NCBI GenBank assembly: GCA_938041445.1
Contig: CALISO010000014.1
Coordinates: forward strand, 1 to 51,482
Length of the DNA: 51,482 bases
Reading direction: 5' to 3'
From: an uncultured Saprospiraceae bacterium
Lineage (GTDB): Bacteria > Bacteroidota > Bacteroidia > Chitinophagales > Saprospiraceae
In this document: one piece after another, positions 7,877-17,525 of the stretch
Position numbering within the stretch: the first letter of the stretch is position 1
Layout: every line of letters starts with the position of its first letter
Notes under the pieces: model-generated
Databases searched by the model: none
Told to the model about the DNA's origin: nothing
The model's input: only the letters and a program-made list of their open reading frames with translations
Made by a program: the position numbers and the translations under genes

Positions 7877-8455
7877 TTACTTTATAAAAATTAAAAACAT
7901 CAATAGGTAAATCCACAATACATCGACAAAATGCCAATAATGTACTGTCAATTCATACCGAAGTATCCGTTGTGGTGTAGCCTCAAACTTGAGAGTAAAT
8001 GTATGATATAGCGCTACGAATAAGGCAGCAATACCACCTATGATATGCAGCGCATGAACTAACGTAATTAAGTAAAAGAATGAACCTGAAGCATTTCCTT
8101 TAAGGTAAATACCATTGTCTACCAATGTCATCCATCCTGAACATTGCATCGCTATAAAGACTATACCCAATATAGTCCCAGCAATCATACCATACTTATG
8201 TCTGTTTTGATTTCCTTGCTTGAATCCTTTAAGAGATAAATGCAAGACGACACTACTCATCAAAATGGCAGCAGTGCTAATATAAAACTGTGTAGGAATG
8301 GCAAACTCTAACCAATTACCACCAGCTTGCTTAACAATGTATGCACTCGTAAATGCAGCGAACATCATAGTAATCGATGCAAATGAAGTGTATAAAGCAA
8401 ATTTCTTTGGGTGTATCTTACTTCTGTACGATGGGTTTATACTCAAATCTGACAT
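7877..8455 (-). CDS. cytochrome c oxidase subunit III, short form
   Basis: A 192-residue heme-copper oxidase subunit III with five predicted helices. The segment TLVHALHIIGGIAAL and the C-terminal LTVHYWHFVDVLWIYLLMFLIFIK region are diagnostic of COX3. It lacks the first two helices of the classic seven-helix subunit, like other short bacterial COX3 proteins. It starts two bases after the stop of ctaB, so they are very likely cotranscribed. Confidence 0.92.
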   Translation of the reverse strand: MSDLSINPSYRSKIHPKKFALYTSFASITMMFAAFTSAYIVKQAGGNWLEFAIPTQFYISTAAILMSSVVLHLSLKGFKQGNQNRHKYGMIAGTILGIVFIAMQCSGWMTLVDNGIYLKGNASGSFFYLITLVHALHIIGGIAALFVALYHTFTLKFEATPQRILRYELTVHYWHFVDVLWIYLLMFLIFIK

Positions 8456-8457
8456 AT

Positions 8458-9393
8458 CTAAAATATTATGAAGATGAGTAAGAAAATGGGCATAAAACTA
8501 AATGAGTACAACATCAACTTTGTTGCTGTCGTATCAGACAAATTTCTACTAAACTGATAACTGAAGAACAAATAGCCAACTGCAAGAATTAAAGAACTGA
8601 TTAGTGGTATCATCCCAATAACACCTAGCATATATGCTCCTACAATTGTTAAAATCAATAAAATAGAATACAATAAGGAAGACTTACCAATCCATGGATC
8701 GATGTTTCCTGATTCTGAATTATATGGAACCAATTCAAAACCTGCTTTTCTGTAATCCTTAAAAGAACGATAGCCAATAGCCCAGAAATGAGGAAACTGC
8801 CAGAAAAACTGTATAGAGAATAAAAATAATCCCAATAACGTAAATGTACCATCGTGAGCAACTGCCCCTATAAGAACTGGAAGAGCACCTGGTATAGCTC
8901 CAATAGCTACTGAAATAGTAGAGTACCTTTTTAACGGTGTATAAACAAATGCATAAAGCATTAAAGAAATAGCACCTAACATAGAAACTATCGGGTTAAT
9001 GAGTGCAAGTGCAATTAATCCTCCTGCTCCTGATAAGCCAGCAATCAAAACAGCTGTAGAACTTGTCATTGTACCTGCGACCAGTGGACGATCCTCTGTT
9101 CGCTTCATTAATGCATCATAATCTTTCTCAAGAACTTGATTTAATGCATTTGCTGATGCTGTGACAAGCGTACCTCCTATCGCAAGCATAACTAATGTCA
9201 CAATTGAAACTGTGCTTCCAGCCACAACCATATATGACATAATAGAAGACAAAACCACAATCAACAAAAGTTTAGCCTTTGTCAAAGATGCAATATCACC
9301 TAGTAAGCCTCTACTAGCTGCACTTTTAGTTGCGCTAGTTTTGACAGCTACCGTTTTGGTGGTTTGCTTAGTTATATGTGGATTCTGTTTCAA
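8458..9393 (-). CDS. ctaB: protoheme IX farnesyltransferase (heme O synthase)
   Basis: Converts heme B to heme O by adding a farnesyl group, the first step to heme A for the oxidase; a membrane enzyme. The 311-residue protein has about nine helices and the substrate-binding motif NQVLEKDYDALMKRTEDRPL (about residues 105-124), with both conserved Asp residues. A second polar loop around FWAIGYRSFKDYRKAG also matches. No heme A synthase (ctaA) is in this window. It sits between coxA and the COX3 genes. Confidence 0.95.
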   Translation of the reverse strand: MKQNPHITKQTTKTVAVKTSATKSAASRGLLGDIASLTKAKLLLIVVLSSIMSYMVVAGSTVSIVTLVMLAIGGTLVTASANALNQVLEKDYDALMKRTEDRPLVAGTMTSSTAVLIAGLSGAGGLIALALINPIVSMLGAISLMLYAFVYTPLKRYSTISVAIGAIPGALPVLIGAVAHDGTFTLLGLFLFSIQFFWQFPHFWAIGYRSFKDYRKAGFELVPYNSESGNIDPWIGKSSLLYSILLILTIVGAYMLGVIGMIPLISSLILAVGYLFFSYQFSRNLSDTTATKLMLYSFSFMPIFLLIFIIF

Positions 9394-9424
9394 CTACTTC
9401 TTTTATTAATTTGAAGCAATAGTA

Positions 9425-11269
9425 TTAATGATCTTCCTCTTCACCTTCAACCATCGGTATGTACTGAGGCACATACTCTCTTTCGTCCTTGTTGTAATCA
9501 TATGCCCATCTGTGAACAGAAGGAATATTGCCAGGCCAGTTACCATGAATAGGCTCTATAGGTGTAGACCATTCAAGTGTTGTTGCCTCCCATGGATTTC
9601 TTGAAGTCATTTTCTTACCCTTCCAGATACTATAGAAGAAGTTTAGTACAAACAATAATTGAATAACAAATACAACAGCAGCTGCTATCGTGATAAACTT
9701 ATTCAATTCTGTGAAATGCTTGAACGCATCAAATGAATCGAAGCTATAATATCTTCTAGGTACACCTGCCATACCGATGTAGTGCATAGGCCAAAATATT
9801 GCATATGCACCTATGAGTGTCCCCCAGAAGTGTATTTTACCCATTGTTTCGCTCATAAATCTTCCAAACATCTTCGGATACCAGTGGTATACACCGGCAA
9901 ACATACCAAAGAACGCTGCTACACCCATTACAATATGGAAGTGAGCAACTACAAAGTAGGTATCGTGCATTTGGATATCAATCGCAGAGTTTCCTAAAAA
10001 GATACCTGTCAACCCACCTGAAATAAACATTGAAACAAAACCAATAGCAAATAACATGGCTGAATTCAGTCTAACATTTCCACCCCAGATGGTGGTAATC
10101 CAGTTGAAAACCTTTACCGCAGATGGAACTGCAATAATTAGGGTAAATACGACAAAGAAGTTAGATATAAAAGGATTCACACCAGACATAAACATGTGGT
10201 GAGCCCAAACGATAAACGACAAGAATCCAATCGCAAGGATTGAAAGAACCATCGCTTTGTATCCAAATATTGGTTTCCTAGCATGTACAGATAAAACTTC
10301 TGAAGCTATACCCATTGCAGGAAGAATAATAATATATACCTCTGGGTGTCCTAAGAACCAAAATAAGTGCTGATATAAAATCGGAGTACCTCCTACTCTA
10401 TCGAGTGCTTGACCTTCTATGAATATATCACTCAAGAAGAAACTTGTACCAAGACTTCTATCAAAGATTAACATAAAGAACCCTGAAGCTAATACAGGGA
10501 ATGATAAGATACCCAATATAGCAGTCACAAAGAAAGCCCATATTGTCAATGGCATTCTCCACATTGTCATTCCTTGTGTTCTCAAGTTCAATACTGTTGT
10601 CACGTAATTGATTCCACCGAGTAGAACCGAAACGACAAAGAGTGTCAAACTTACTAACCACAGTGTCATACCTGTGCCGGATCCGGTCGAGGCCTGTGGT
10701 AGAGCACTCAGCGGAGGATAGGCTGTCCATCCACCTGAGAAAGGTCCTGTACTGATAAATAGTGAATAAAACATAATAACTCCTGCAAGGAAAAAGAACC
10801 AATATGATAACATATTGAGAAACGGTGATGCCATATCTCTTGCTCCAATCTGAAGTGGAATAAGTAAATTACTGAAAGTACCACTCAATCCGGCGGTCAA
10901 TACAAAGAATACGAGTATTGTACCGTGCATCGTAACTAGTGCATAGTAAAACTCAGGTGCAAGTGTACCGATACCAGCCTCATCAACTACGATCCACTTT
11001 CCTAGTAAAGGCTTGAGCCAAGCCATACTTTCTTCAGGGTATCCTAATTGAATTCTAAAAATAATAGACATTGCTGCCCCAATTATCGCCCAGAAAATTC
11101 CTGTCATTAAGAATTGTCTTGCAATAATCTTATGATCCATTGAGAAGATATAGTGGTGTATAAAACCAGACTGATATTTGTCCCCGTGGTGGTGTTCATG
11201 AAACTTGTCGTCATATCCTTGCTCTGCGAGGATAACGTCAGTGTCATATGTTGTTATTAATTCTGCCAT
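9425..11269 (-). CDS. ctaD: cytochrome c oxidase subunit I
   Basis: The catalytic subunit of the caa3-type heme-copper oxidase; it reduces oxygen to water and pumps protons. At 614 residues with about 12 helices it has all expected ligand segments. These are HGTILVFFV (low-spin heme), LGHPEVYIIILPAMGI with the His-Tyr pair, WAHHMFMSG (CuB histidines) and HDTYFVVAHFHIVMG (both hemes). The N-terminus carries an extra His cluster (HEHHH near residues 24-28) before the first helix. The gene is 14 bases from coxB. It has no C-terminal COX3 fusion. Confidence 0.97.
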   Translation of the reverse strand: MAELITTYDTDVILAEQGYDDKFHEHHHGDKYQSGFIHHYIFSMDHKIIARQFLMTGIFWAIIGAAMSIIFRIQLGYPEESMAWLKPLLGKWIVVDEAGIGTLAPEFYYALVTMHGTILVFFVLTAGLSGTFSNLLIPLQIGARDMASPFLNMLSYWFFFLAGVIMFYSLFISTGPFSGGWTAYPPLSALPQASTGSGTGMTLWLVSLTLFVVSVLLGGINYVTTVLNLRTQGMTMWRMPLTIWAFFVTAILGILSFPVLASGFFMLIFDRSLGTSFFLSDIFIEGQALDRVGGTPILYQHLFWFLGHPEVYIIILPAMGIASEVLSVHARKPIFGYKAMVLSILAIGFLSFIVWAHHMFMSGVNPFISNFFVVFTLIIAVPSAVKVFNWITTIWGGNVRLNSAMLFAIGFVSMFISGGLTGIFLGNSAIDIQMHDTYFVVAHFHIVMGVAAFFGMFAGVYHWYPKMFGRFMSETMGKIHFWGTLIGAYAIFWPMHYIGMAGVPRRYYSFDSFDAFKHFTELNKFITIAAAVVFVIQLLFVLNFFYSIWKGKKMTSRNPWEATTLEWSTPIEPIHGNWPGNIPSVHRWAYDYNKDEREYVPQYIPMVEGEEEDH

Positions 11270-11283
11270 TTTTAAAAAATTGT

Positions 11284-12789
11284 CTAACCTTCTTTCTTAG
11301 ATAAAATTTTCAACTCTGTTCTTCTGTTAGCTTGTCTACCCTCTGCTGTATCATTGTCTTGAACAGGAGCAGCCTCACCATATCCTCGTGCAGTAAATCT
11401 GTCGTTACTAATACCCTTGCCAGCTAAATAACTTGCAACGCTATCAGCTCTAGCTTGAGATAATGATAAGTTTGATGCATCATCTCCTTGACTATCTGTA
11501 TGTCCACCAAGTTCAAATATTACTTCTGGATTCTCATTGAGCAATGTAACTACATTGTCTAACTCATACTTTGAATCATCTTTTAAGTTAGCTGATCCAG
11601 TATCAAAAAACACGTATTCCAAGTTGATTGTACCTTCTCCAGAATCACTATCAACTATATCGATAAATTCATTTTTCAAACTATTCTTCCTACGTCCAAT
11701 TTCAAAACCTAACAATTCCCCTTTGAAAGGATCATCATCTGTATTTCTAATATTGTCCATATAATAAGAAGATTGATCAGCCAACCATCTGTCATATTCT
11801 TCCTGTTCAACAATTCGTACCACCTTACGCATACTGTAATGGCCTTTTCCACACAACTCTGCACAGGCTAGTTCGAAGTCAAACATCTCCCATCTCTGTG
11901 GTCCTTCAGGATCAATATCATCAAACGGCACTTGGAACTCAGGATAGTCCTTTAACTGCTGCCTGAACTCTTCGGTTGTTTTAGTCGGTGTAAATACAAA
12001 GTAAGTAGGTAGACCAGGTACCGCATCCATTTTCACTCTGAAGTGTGGTAGGTAGAAGTTATGTAGGACATCTTTTGAGTTAATCGACACTCTAACTTTT
12101 TTACCTACTGGTAAAACAATGTCCGATGCCATAAAGTCATCAATGTTCTTTTCATCAGACCAGTCTTGTCCCAATGGGTTGATCCCTGGTTCAATTAATC
12201 TAAAATTCTTTGTACCTATTTTTCCATCTGGCCCTGGATATCTGATATCCCATGCGAATTGATACCCTGTTGCTTCTATGTCAATAACTTCCTCACCAGC
12301 AGCTACGTCAGCCATTGAGTCATTCCAAACGAATAATCCACTTACAACCAAGTAAGTCATCACTACCACTGGCACACCCGTCCACAATAATTCTAATTGA
12401 GTACTATGTGCAAAGAATACTGGTTTATGTCCTTTCTGCTCTCTGTATTTGTATGAGAACCAAAAGAGTAAAATTTGCGTCAAGACGAATACAATACCCG
12501 TAGCTATTAATGTTGTATTAAACAATCCATCAATCTTACCACCATGTTCCGATGCTGATGTTAGAGGCCCATACCCTAGCATTACATTCTTGTAATACAG
12601 TGCACTGACTACACAGAAAACCAAAAAGACTATCATAAAAATGACAAGCCAAAATGCTGTTCTATTATTTGATTGCAATCTTGCTGACTCCTCTCCCTTT
12701 ATCGCAGAAGCTAGGTCTGACACCTTGCTCAACTGTACGATGATAACAGCGATGAGAGCTATGATTCCAAATATGACTAATCCTATCAT
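11284..12789 (-). CDS. ctaC: cytochrome c oxidase subunit II with C-terminal OmpA-family domain
   Basis: A 501-residue fusion. The N-terminal part has about four hydrophobic helices (roughly 1-20, 44-66, 90-112, 135-155). A cupredoxin domain follows, with a complete CuA site: LHNFYLPHFRVKMDAVPG gives the first His, and CAELCGKGHYSM at about 307-318 gives two Cys, a His and a Met. It accepts electrons from cytochrome c or ActE and passes them to subunit I. After a linker of about 60 residues comes an OmpA-like domain (about 389-501). It has YVFFDTGSANL, the GGHTDSQG loop, the LSQARADSVASYL helix and the GRQANRRTEL end, which are the peptidoglycan-binding residues of OmpA/Pal/MotB domains. No heme c domain is fused. 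The OmpA tail is unexpected on an oxidase subunit. Confidence 0.93.
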   Translation of the reverse strand: MIGLVIFGIIALIAVIIVQLSKVSDLASAIKGEESARLQSNNRTAFWLVIFMIVFLVFCVVSALYYKNVMLGYGPLTSASEHGGKIDGLFNTTLIATGIVFVLTQILLFWFSYKYREQKGHKPVFFAHSTQLELLWTGVPVVVMTYLVVSGLFVWNDSMADVAAGEEVIDIEATGYQFAWDIRYPGPDGKIGTKNFRLIEPGINPLGQDWSDEKNIDDFMASDIVLPVGKKVRVSINSKDVLHNFYLPHFRVKMDAVPGLPTYFVFTPTKTTEEFRQQLKDYPEFQVPFDDIDPEGPQRWEMFDFELACAELCGKGHYSMRKVVRIVEQEEYDRWLADQSSYYMDNIRNTDDDPFKGELLGFEIGRRKNSLKNEFIDIVDSDSGEGTINLEYVFFDTGSANLKDDSKYELDNVVTLLNENPEVIFELGGHTDSQGDDASNLSLSQARADSVASYLAGKGISNDRFTARGYGEAAPVQDNDTAEGRQANRRTELKILSKKEG

Positions 12790-12838
12790 GTTATATTATT
12801 CTAAGAATATCGTTTTCTAAGACAATTAAATAAATATG

Positions 12839-14206
12839 TTAAGTGTGATGTTGTACACTTTCGTAATAGTATGGATCATTTTCAGATTGCATTGTAGCTC
12901 TTGACATACTCCATAAGATGAAGAATATAAATAAACTCAAGAATCCAATGAATGTCCCTATTTCTAAAAATCCTGGTAAAGTAAATCCTGAAGTAAAGTG
13001 GCTTACATGCTCTCCAGCATGAGCGACTGCTTCGTGTCCATGTTCTGCAGCATGTCCTACTGCCTCGTGTCCGTGACCCCCGTGTTCTGCTCCGTGTCCT
13101 CCGTGGCCATTTAACTCGTGTGTTGTATGTAATACACCTGGCTTAATCATCAAGAAGAAATCTAACCAGTGTCCTATAAATACTATTACAGATATAAATC
13201 CTACGATACCAAACTTACGCTTCGTACTGTTTCTCATAAGAACAAAGAATGGTAGAACAAAGTTTACAACTAAATTGCCATAAAATAGAATTGGATAATT
13301 ATCCATTCGGTGTTTAAAGTATCCTGTTTCCTCTCCGACATTCGCATACCAAATAAGCATAAACTGTGAGAACCATAAGTATGTCCAAAATATACTGAAA
13401 GCAAAAAGTAGCTTACCTAAATCGTGTACATGCTCGTGTGATACATTGCTATAATAGCCTCTGCCTTTAAAGAAAATAATTAGTAAGATTGTTGCTGATA
13501 TCATTGAAACAAACCAACTAGCTCCAGTATACCATGCAAAGAGTGTACTATACCAGTGAGCATCTACGGACATAATCCATAACCATATCATGGCTGCGCT
13601 ACCAAATCCTGCTAAAGGCAAGTAAGCTACAGCATATACTCTAATCCTATCGTGCCACCTGAATTCACCATAACCGCCATCCGCTTCTTCACCTAATGAC
13701 AACGATCTAATCTTGCTTAGGACAAAGTACCAAAGTCCTCCAAAAATAATCGTACCAAATAGATACCAACCTCTATTCAAGAATCCTGCTTTACCTTTAA
13801 GTATTGGATCTGTAGCAACGCTATTAGCATCGTTCCAGTGATAGAGATCATTCCACCCCATCCATACTGCAAGTGCAATTACAAGCATAAAAATCAAACC
13901 AACACCTAAGAAAAGAGACATAGATTCCCATACTCTCTTAAAATTAGTATACCAGCCTGCCCACGCAGTAATACTTGCACACATAAAGAATCCAGCCATC
14001 AACCCTATTCCAGTAAAGAACGTGGAGTTGTGTAGAAGGTTAGACCAAAATCTAGAGTGAGAGTGATCGTCACCAATAAACGTCAGTAACATTGATAGTA
14101 CACCTATCACTATGCCGACAAGCAGAGTTACCTTCATCCTTCCTGTGAAGTCAAAGTTCCTTACTAAAGGTACTGCTGCAGTATGTGTATCGTTTGAATG
14201 TGCCAT
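12839..14206 (-). CDS. actF: alternative complex III subunit ActF (quinol:cytochrome c oxidoreductase, NrfD-like quinone subunit)
   Basis: A 455-residue membrane protein with about ten helices, the second NrfD-like subunit of alternative complex III. It resembles ActC but lacks some of its quinol-site features. Order after actE and before coxB fits the Act operon. Near the C-terminus, about residues 366-406 form a Gly/His-rich loop with a tandem 11-residue repeat (GHEAVGHAAEH, GHEAVAHAGEH) before the last helix. The loop is not part of the usual fold and may bind metal. Function by family and synteny, high confidence. Confidence 0.92.
   Translation of the reverse strand: MAHSNDTHTAAVPLVRNFDFTGRMKVTLLVGIVIGVLSMLLTFIGDDHSHSRFWSNLLHNSTFFTGIGLMAGFFMCASITAWAGWYTNFKRVWESMSLFLGVGLIFMLVIALAVWMGWNDLYHWNDANSVATDPILKGKAGFLNRGWYLFGTIIFGGLWYFVLSKIRSLSLGEEADGGYGEFRWHDRIRVYAVAYLPLAGFGSAAMIWLWIMSVDAHWYSTLFAWYTGASWFVSMISATILLIIFFKGRGYYSNVSHEHVHDLGKLLFAFSIFWTYLWFSQFMLIWYANVGEETGYFKHRMDNYPILFYGNLVVNFVLPFFVLMRNSTKRKFGIVGFISVIVFIGHWLDFFLMIKPGVLHTTHELNGHGGHGAEHGGHGHEAVGHAAEHGHEAVAHAGEHVSHFTSGFTLPGFLEIGTFIGFLSLFIFFILWSMSRATMQSENDPYYYESVQHHT
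13007..13072. repeat. two 33-base tandem repeats inside actF
   Basis: Two adjacent 33-base units (13007-13039 and 13040-13072) differ at only a few positions. They encode the in-frame 11-residue His repeat of ActF, which points to recent slippage or duplication. Confidence 0.7.
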
Positions 14207-14250
14207 TCTTCTATGCTAGTCGATAAATAATTCGTTCTTCAAAATAATTC

Positions 14251-15090
14251 TTAGTGCTCTCCGTGATCATCATGATTGCCATCATCGTGATGACCATCAT
14301 TCATATTATGATGATTGTCGTGATTATGAGAACCGTTATGCTTATCATCGTGGTTTCCATCATGATGAGCTGGTGACTCATCTACATTATTATGTGCATC
14401 ATATTGTTCCACATTAACTACAGGGGTACCAAAACTTGCGTTTAACGTATTCTCTTCTGAATTGTATGCTAACTTCTTTTCTTTTGCTTGAAGTGATCTG
14501 ATGTAATGAATCACTTGCCATCTTTCTTCTTCATTCATTTTGTCCTTATATGACCCCATAAGGTTCTTACCGTACATAATGGCATGGTAGTATCTACCAT
14601 TGGAAGCATTTAAGTGCTCGTCTAATAAGAAATTAGCTGGTTGTACTGGATAAACACCTCCATCATCTCTGACAAGATATCCCATACCACCTCCTTTAGG
14701 TCCGTGGCATATTGCACAAAAGATATCATAGAGATTCTTTCCTTCTGCAAGACCTGCTTCAGTGATTGGATAAGGATTGCTTACCAATTCCGCAATGGCT
14801 CTAGATCTTTCTTCTTCACTGTTTCCGTATGCATAAGTAGCAGACCCACCGGTATGTGGAATTGTCCCAGCAACTGGACTTCGCGGTGTTGCAAAGTCTT
14901 CGTATTCTTCCTCTGAACTCCAAGTATTATTATAGTAATAGTTAGAGTAATTAGCCTCGTATGCAATAGAGTGTGCCATATCAGGCATAAACTCACTTCC
15001 AGTCTGATTACCAGTTGGTTTCTGACAGGCTATAAGAACTGCAAAACATGCAATCATCAAAAAGTGCCGTATTGATATCATTGTTTTCAT
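14251..15090 (-). CDS. actE: alternative complex III subunit ActE (monoheme cytochrome c lipoprotein)
   Basis: Carries electrons from the ActA hemes towards the oxidase. I use the ATG at 15090, which gives a 279-residue lipoprotein; a start at 15141 would overlap actD by 35 bases. The signal peptide ends in a lipobox (FAVLIACQ), so the Cys is lipidated and anchored to the membrane outer face. One heme motif, CAICH, is at about residue 126, with Met candidates in NLMGSYKDKM for the distal ligand. The last roughly 48 residues are a His/Asp/Asn-rich tail with 14 His, absent from the core fold and possibly metal-binding. It follows actD by 16 bases. Confidence 0.9.
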   Translation of the reverse strand: MKTMISIRHFLMIACFAVLIACQKPTGNQTGSEFMPDMAHSIAYEANYSNYYYNNTWSSEEEYEDFATPRSPVAGTIPHTGGSATYAYGNSEEERSRAIAELVSNPYPITEAGLAEGKNLYDIFCAICHGPKGGGMGYLVRDDGGVYPVQPANFLLDEHLNASNGRYYHAIMYGKNLMGSYKDKMNEEERWQVIHYIRSLQAKEKKLAYNSEENTLNASFGTPVVNVEQYDAHNNVDESPAHHDGNHDDKHNGSHNHDNHHNMNDGHHDDGNHDDHGEH

Positions 15091-15106
15091 TCGAATGTTT
15101 CCTGTC

Positions 15107-15625
15107 TTATTTAATATCTTTTTCATGTACCTCGCTAGCACCAGTCTTTCTAAAGAATTGCTCAGCGTCAGCGTTAGTCATCTTGTCACTATCAAATGCT
15201 AAGCAAAACTTATCATCTGTAATTCGATCATGCAAGTATGTATTTTCTACACCAGGTCCTAGACCATTAATAATATAGAATGTCACAACCATTCCAATAG
15301 AAGCAAATAATACAGTTACCTCAAAAGTAATCGGAATAAAAGATGGTACAGCCCAATAAGGTTTACCACCAAATATGATCGGCCAGTCCTTAGTGAAAAT
15401 CCAAGACATTCCTAAGAATGCTGTAAGTGTACCAAGCATACCATAGATGAATCCAGCTATGTGTAATCTAGACTCTGCTAATCCAAGTAACGGATCAAGA
15501 CCGTGTATCGGAAATGGAGAATACACATCATAAATATCTATATGCTCTGCATTAGCACTTTTTACAGCTTCGAGAAGTACTTCCTCGTCATTGTATAATC
15601 CAAAAACTAATTTCTTTGCTCCCAT
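15107..15625 (-). CDS. actD: alternative complex III subunit ActD (DUF3341)
   Basis: A 172-residue DUF3341 protein. The N-terminal cytoplasmic part (KKLVFGLYNDEEVLLEAV, IDIYDVYSPFPIHGLD) is followed by two membrane helices at about residues 55-75 and 95-117, as in ActD. It is a structural subunit of the complex with no cofactor. The C-terminal 35 residues are polar. It starts 47 bases after the actC stop in the conserved operon order. Confidence 0.92.
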   Translation of the reverse strand: MGAKKLVFGLYNDEEVLLEAVKSANAEHIDIYDVYSPFPIHGLDPLLGLAESRLHIAGFIYGMLGTLTAFLGMSWIFTKDWPIIFGGKPYWAVPSFIPITFEVTVLFASIGMVVTFYIINGLGPGVENTYLHDRITDDKFCLAFDSDKMTNADAEQFFRKTGASEVHEKDIK

Positions 15626-15672
15626 AAAAATGCTACTTAAGCGCTTTGTTATGAATATTAATAATGTTCTTA

Positions 15673-17478
15673 CTAGTATTTACCTCCGTCTAATCTATCC
15701 ATCAAGTCATTCAACTCATCCCATTTTCCCTCTGCTGCTAACTTGGCTTGCTCAGGCCATGACTCAGGACTGTTACCCATAAAGTTCCCTTCGCCTTCAT
15801 CAAGTATTTGCTGAAGTCTATCGATAGCTGTTTCTGACAATTGAGAGAAAGTGGTTATCCCTGCTGCTATTAATGCTGAAGCAACCTTAGGACCTATACC
15901 TTCTAACTTCTTCAAATCATCTGGTTTGCTAGACGTAACAGACTCAGACTTTTTTGCTGTGCCAGCTGCTGCAGTTGATGATGTATCTTTTGTAACTGTT
16001 GCATAAGATAGATTGCCATCTTTATCTTTCGCATAATCGAATGATGAACCACTCAAGTATGAGATAAAGTTTGGATCTTCTTGCACATCTACATGGTGGT
16101 GACCCGGATCTGCCTTACCTGAATATTGATCTCCAGAAGACTTCAAAATGTGCTTAACCTCTGCTATTGCAACAACTGGTGCTACTCTTGTAAACAAAAG
16201 GTAAAGTGTAAAGAATAGTCCAAATGTACCGATATAGATTCCCATCTCTACCCATGTAGGTGAATAGTAACTCCAAGATGATGGTAAGTAATCTCTTGCT
16301 AAAGTCGTGGCTATAATGACAAACCGTTCAAACCACATTCCGATGTTAACAACAATTGATAATAAGAAAGTCCAGAAAATACTACGTCTAATCTTCTTGA
16401 ACCAGAAGAACTGTGGAGTAATCACATTACAAGCCATCATACCAAAGTATGACCACCAGTATGGGCCAAGTGCTCTATTAAAGAACGCAAACTGCTCATA
16501 GACATATCCAGAGTACCAAGCAATAAACAACTCAGTTAAGTATGCCACACCTACTATTGTACCTGTAGCAAGAATAACTTTATTCATTGACTCAATGTGT
16601 GCTATAGTTATATAGTCTTGGAGATTCAGAATCTTTCTTGTGACTAACATCAAAGTCAGTACCATTGCAAAACCAGAGAAAATTGCTCCTGCAACAAAGT
16701 AAGGAGGGAATATCGTTGTATGCCATCCTGGAATAACTGAAGTAGCGAAATCAAAACTTACAATCGTGTGCACTGATAATACGAGTGGTGTCGCAACACC
16801 TGCAAGTACTAGTGATAGATATTCCCATCTTTGCCAGTGCTTCGCAGATCCTACCCAACCAAATGATAATAGGTTGTAAATCTTTTTTCTGATTCCTTTA
16901 GCTCTATCTCTTACTGTTGCAAAATCTGGAACTAAACCTGTATACCAGAACAAAAGAGATACAGTAAAGTAAGTTGATATTGCAAATAAATCCCAGAGTA
17001 ATGGGGAGTTGAAGTTAGGCCATAATGGACCTCTTGTATTAGGATATGGGAAGAAGTAAAACACTACCCATGCTCTACCTACGTGAATACCTGGAAACAA
17101 TGCAGCACAGATAACGGCAAAGATTGTCATTGCCTCTGCAGCTCTATTCACACCTGTTCTCCATTTCTGTCTAAACAGTAGTAAGATGGCAGAGATTAAT
17201 GTCCCTGCATGACCGATACCAATCCACCATACAAAGTTAGTAATATCCCATCCCCAACCGATCGTACGATTCAGATTCCATGTACCGATACCATGCCAGA
17301 TAGTCCATGCGATACAGAAGAGTCCGACTGCTAATGCGGATATAGAAAGGATAAATCCAATCACCCAAGAAGCCGCAGGTGCTTTCTCAGTTGGTGATAC
17401 GAGATCTTCAGTAATGTCGTGGTAGGTCTTACTACCGGTTACTAGAGGTTCTCGTATTGGGCTTACATATGAGCTCAT
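15673..17478 (-). CDS. actC: alternative complex III subunit ActC (NrfD-like quinol oxidase subunit) with helix-hairpin-helix tail
   Basis: A 601-residue NrfD-family membrane protein with about ten helices, the quinol-oxidising membrane subunit of ACIII that works with the ActB iron-sulfur chain. Typical segments include [21 protein letters not shown] and [10 protein letters not shown]. After the last helix comes a His-containing linker ([10 protein letters not shown]) and a low-complexity Ser/Thr stretch. The final 82 residues (about 520-601) form a helix-hairpin-helix domain with [16 protein letters not shown] and a closing [19 protein letters not shown] segment. The same kind of domain appears on other Bacteroidota proteins, such as the extension of some L21 ribosomal proteins. 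With an even helix number the tail should face the cytoplasm. The tail is not part of standard ActC. Confidence 0.93.
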   Translation of the reverse strand: MSSYVSPIREPLVTGSKTYHDITEDLVSPTEKAPAASWVIGFILSISALAVGLFCIAWTIWHGIGTWNLNRTIGWGWDITNFVWWIGIGHAGTLISAILLLFRQKWRTGVNRAAEAMTIFAVICAALFPGIHVGRAWVVFYFFPYPNTRGPLWPNFNSPLLWDLFAISTYFTVSLLFWYTGLVPDFATVRDRAKGIRKKIYNLLSFGWVGSAKHWQRWEYLSLVLAGVATPLVLSVHTIVSFDFATSVIPGWHTTIFPPYFVAGAIFSGFAMVLTLMLVTRKILNLQDYITIAHIESMNKVILATGTIVGVAYLTELFIAWYSGYVYEQFAFFNRALGPYWWSYFGMMACNVITPQFFWFKKIRRSIFWTFLLSIVVNIGMWFERFVIIATTLARDYLPSSWSYYSPTWVEMGIYIGTFGLFFTLYLLFTRVAPVVAIAEVKHILKSSGDQYSGKADPGHHHVDVQEDPNFISYLSGSSFDYAKDKDGNLSYATVTKDTSSTAAAGTAKKSESVTSSKPDDLKKLEGIGPKVASALIAAGITTFSQLSETAIDRLQQILDEGEGNFMGNSPESWPEQAKLAAEGKWDELNDLMDRLDGGKY

Positions 17479-17525
17479 ATATCTGAGTTTATTCTTTGTT
17501 CTTAATTATTATAAGTTCGAGTCAC

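Noticed and set aside
14254-14400. CAT/ATG-rich simple repeats at the end of actE
   Set aside because: They are explained by the His/Asp-coding tail and are not a separate repeat element.
12839-17478. Possible polysulfide/tetrathionate reductase (NrfD/PsrC) operon
   Set aside because: The gene order actA-actF with DUF3341 and the adjacent oxidase fits alternative complex III, not a reductase.
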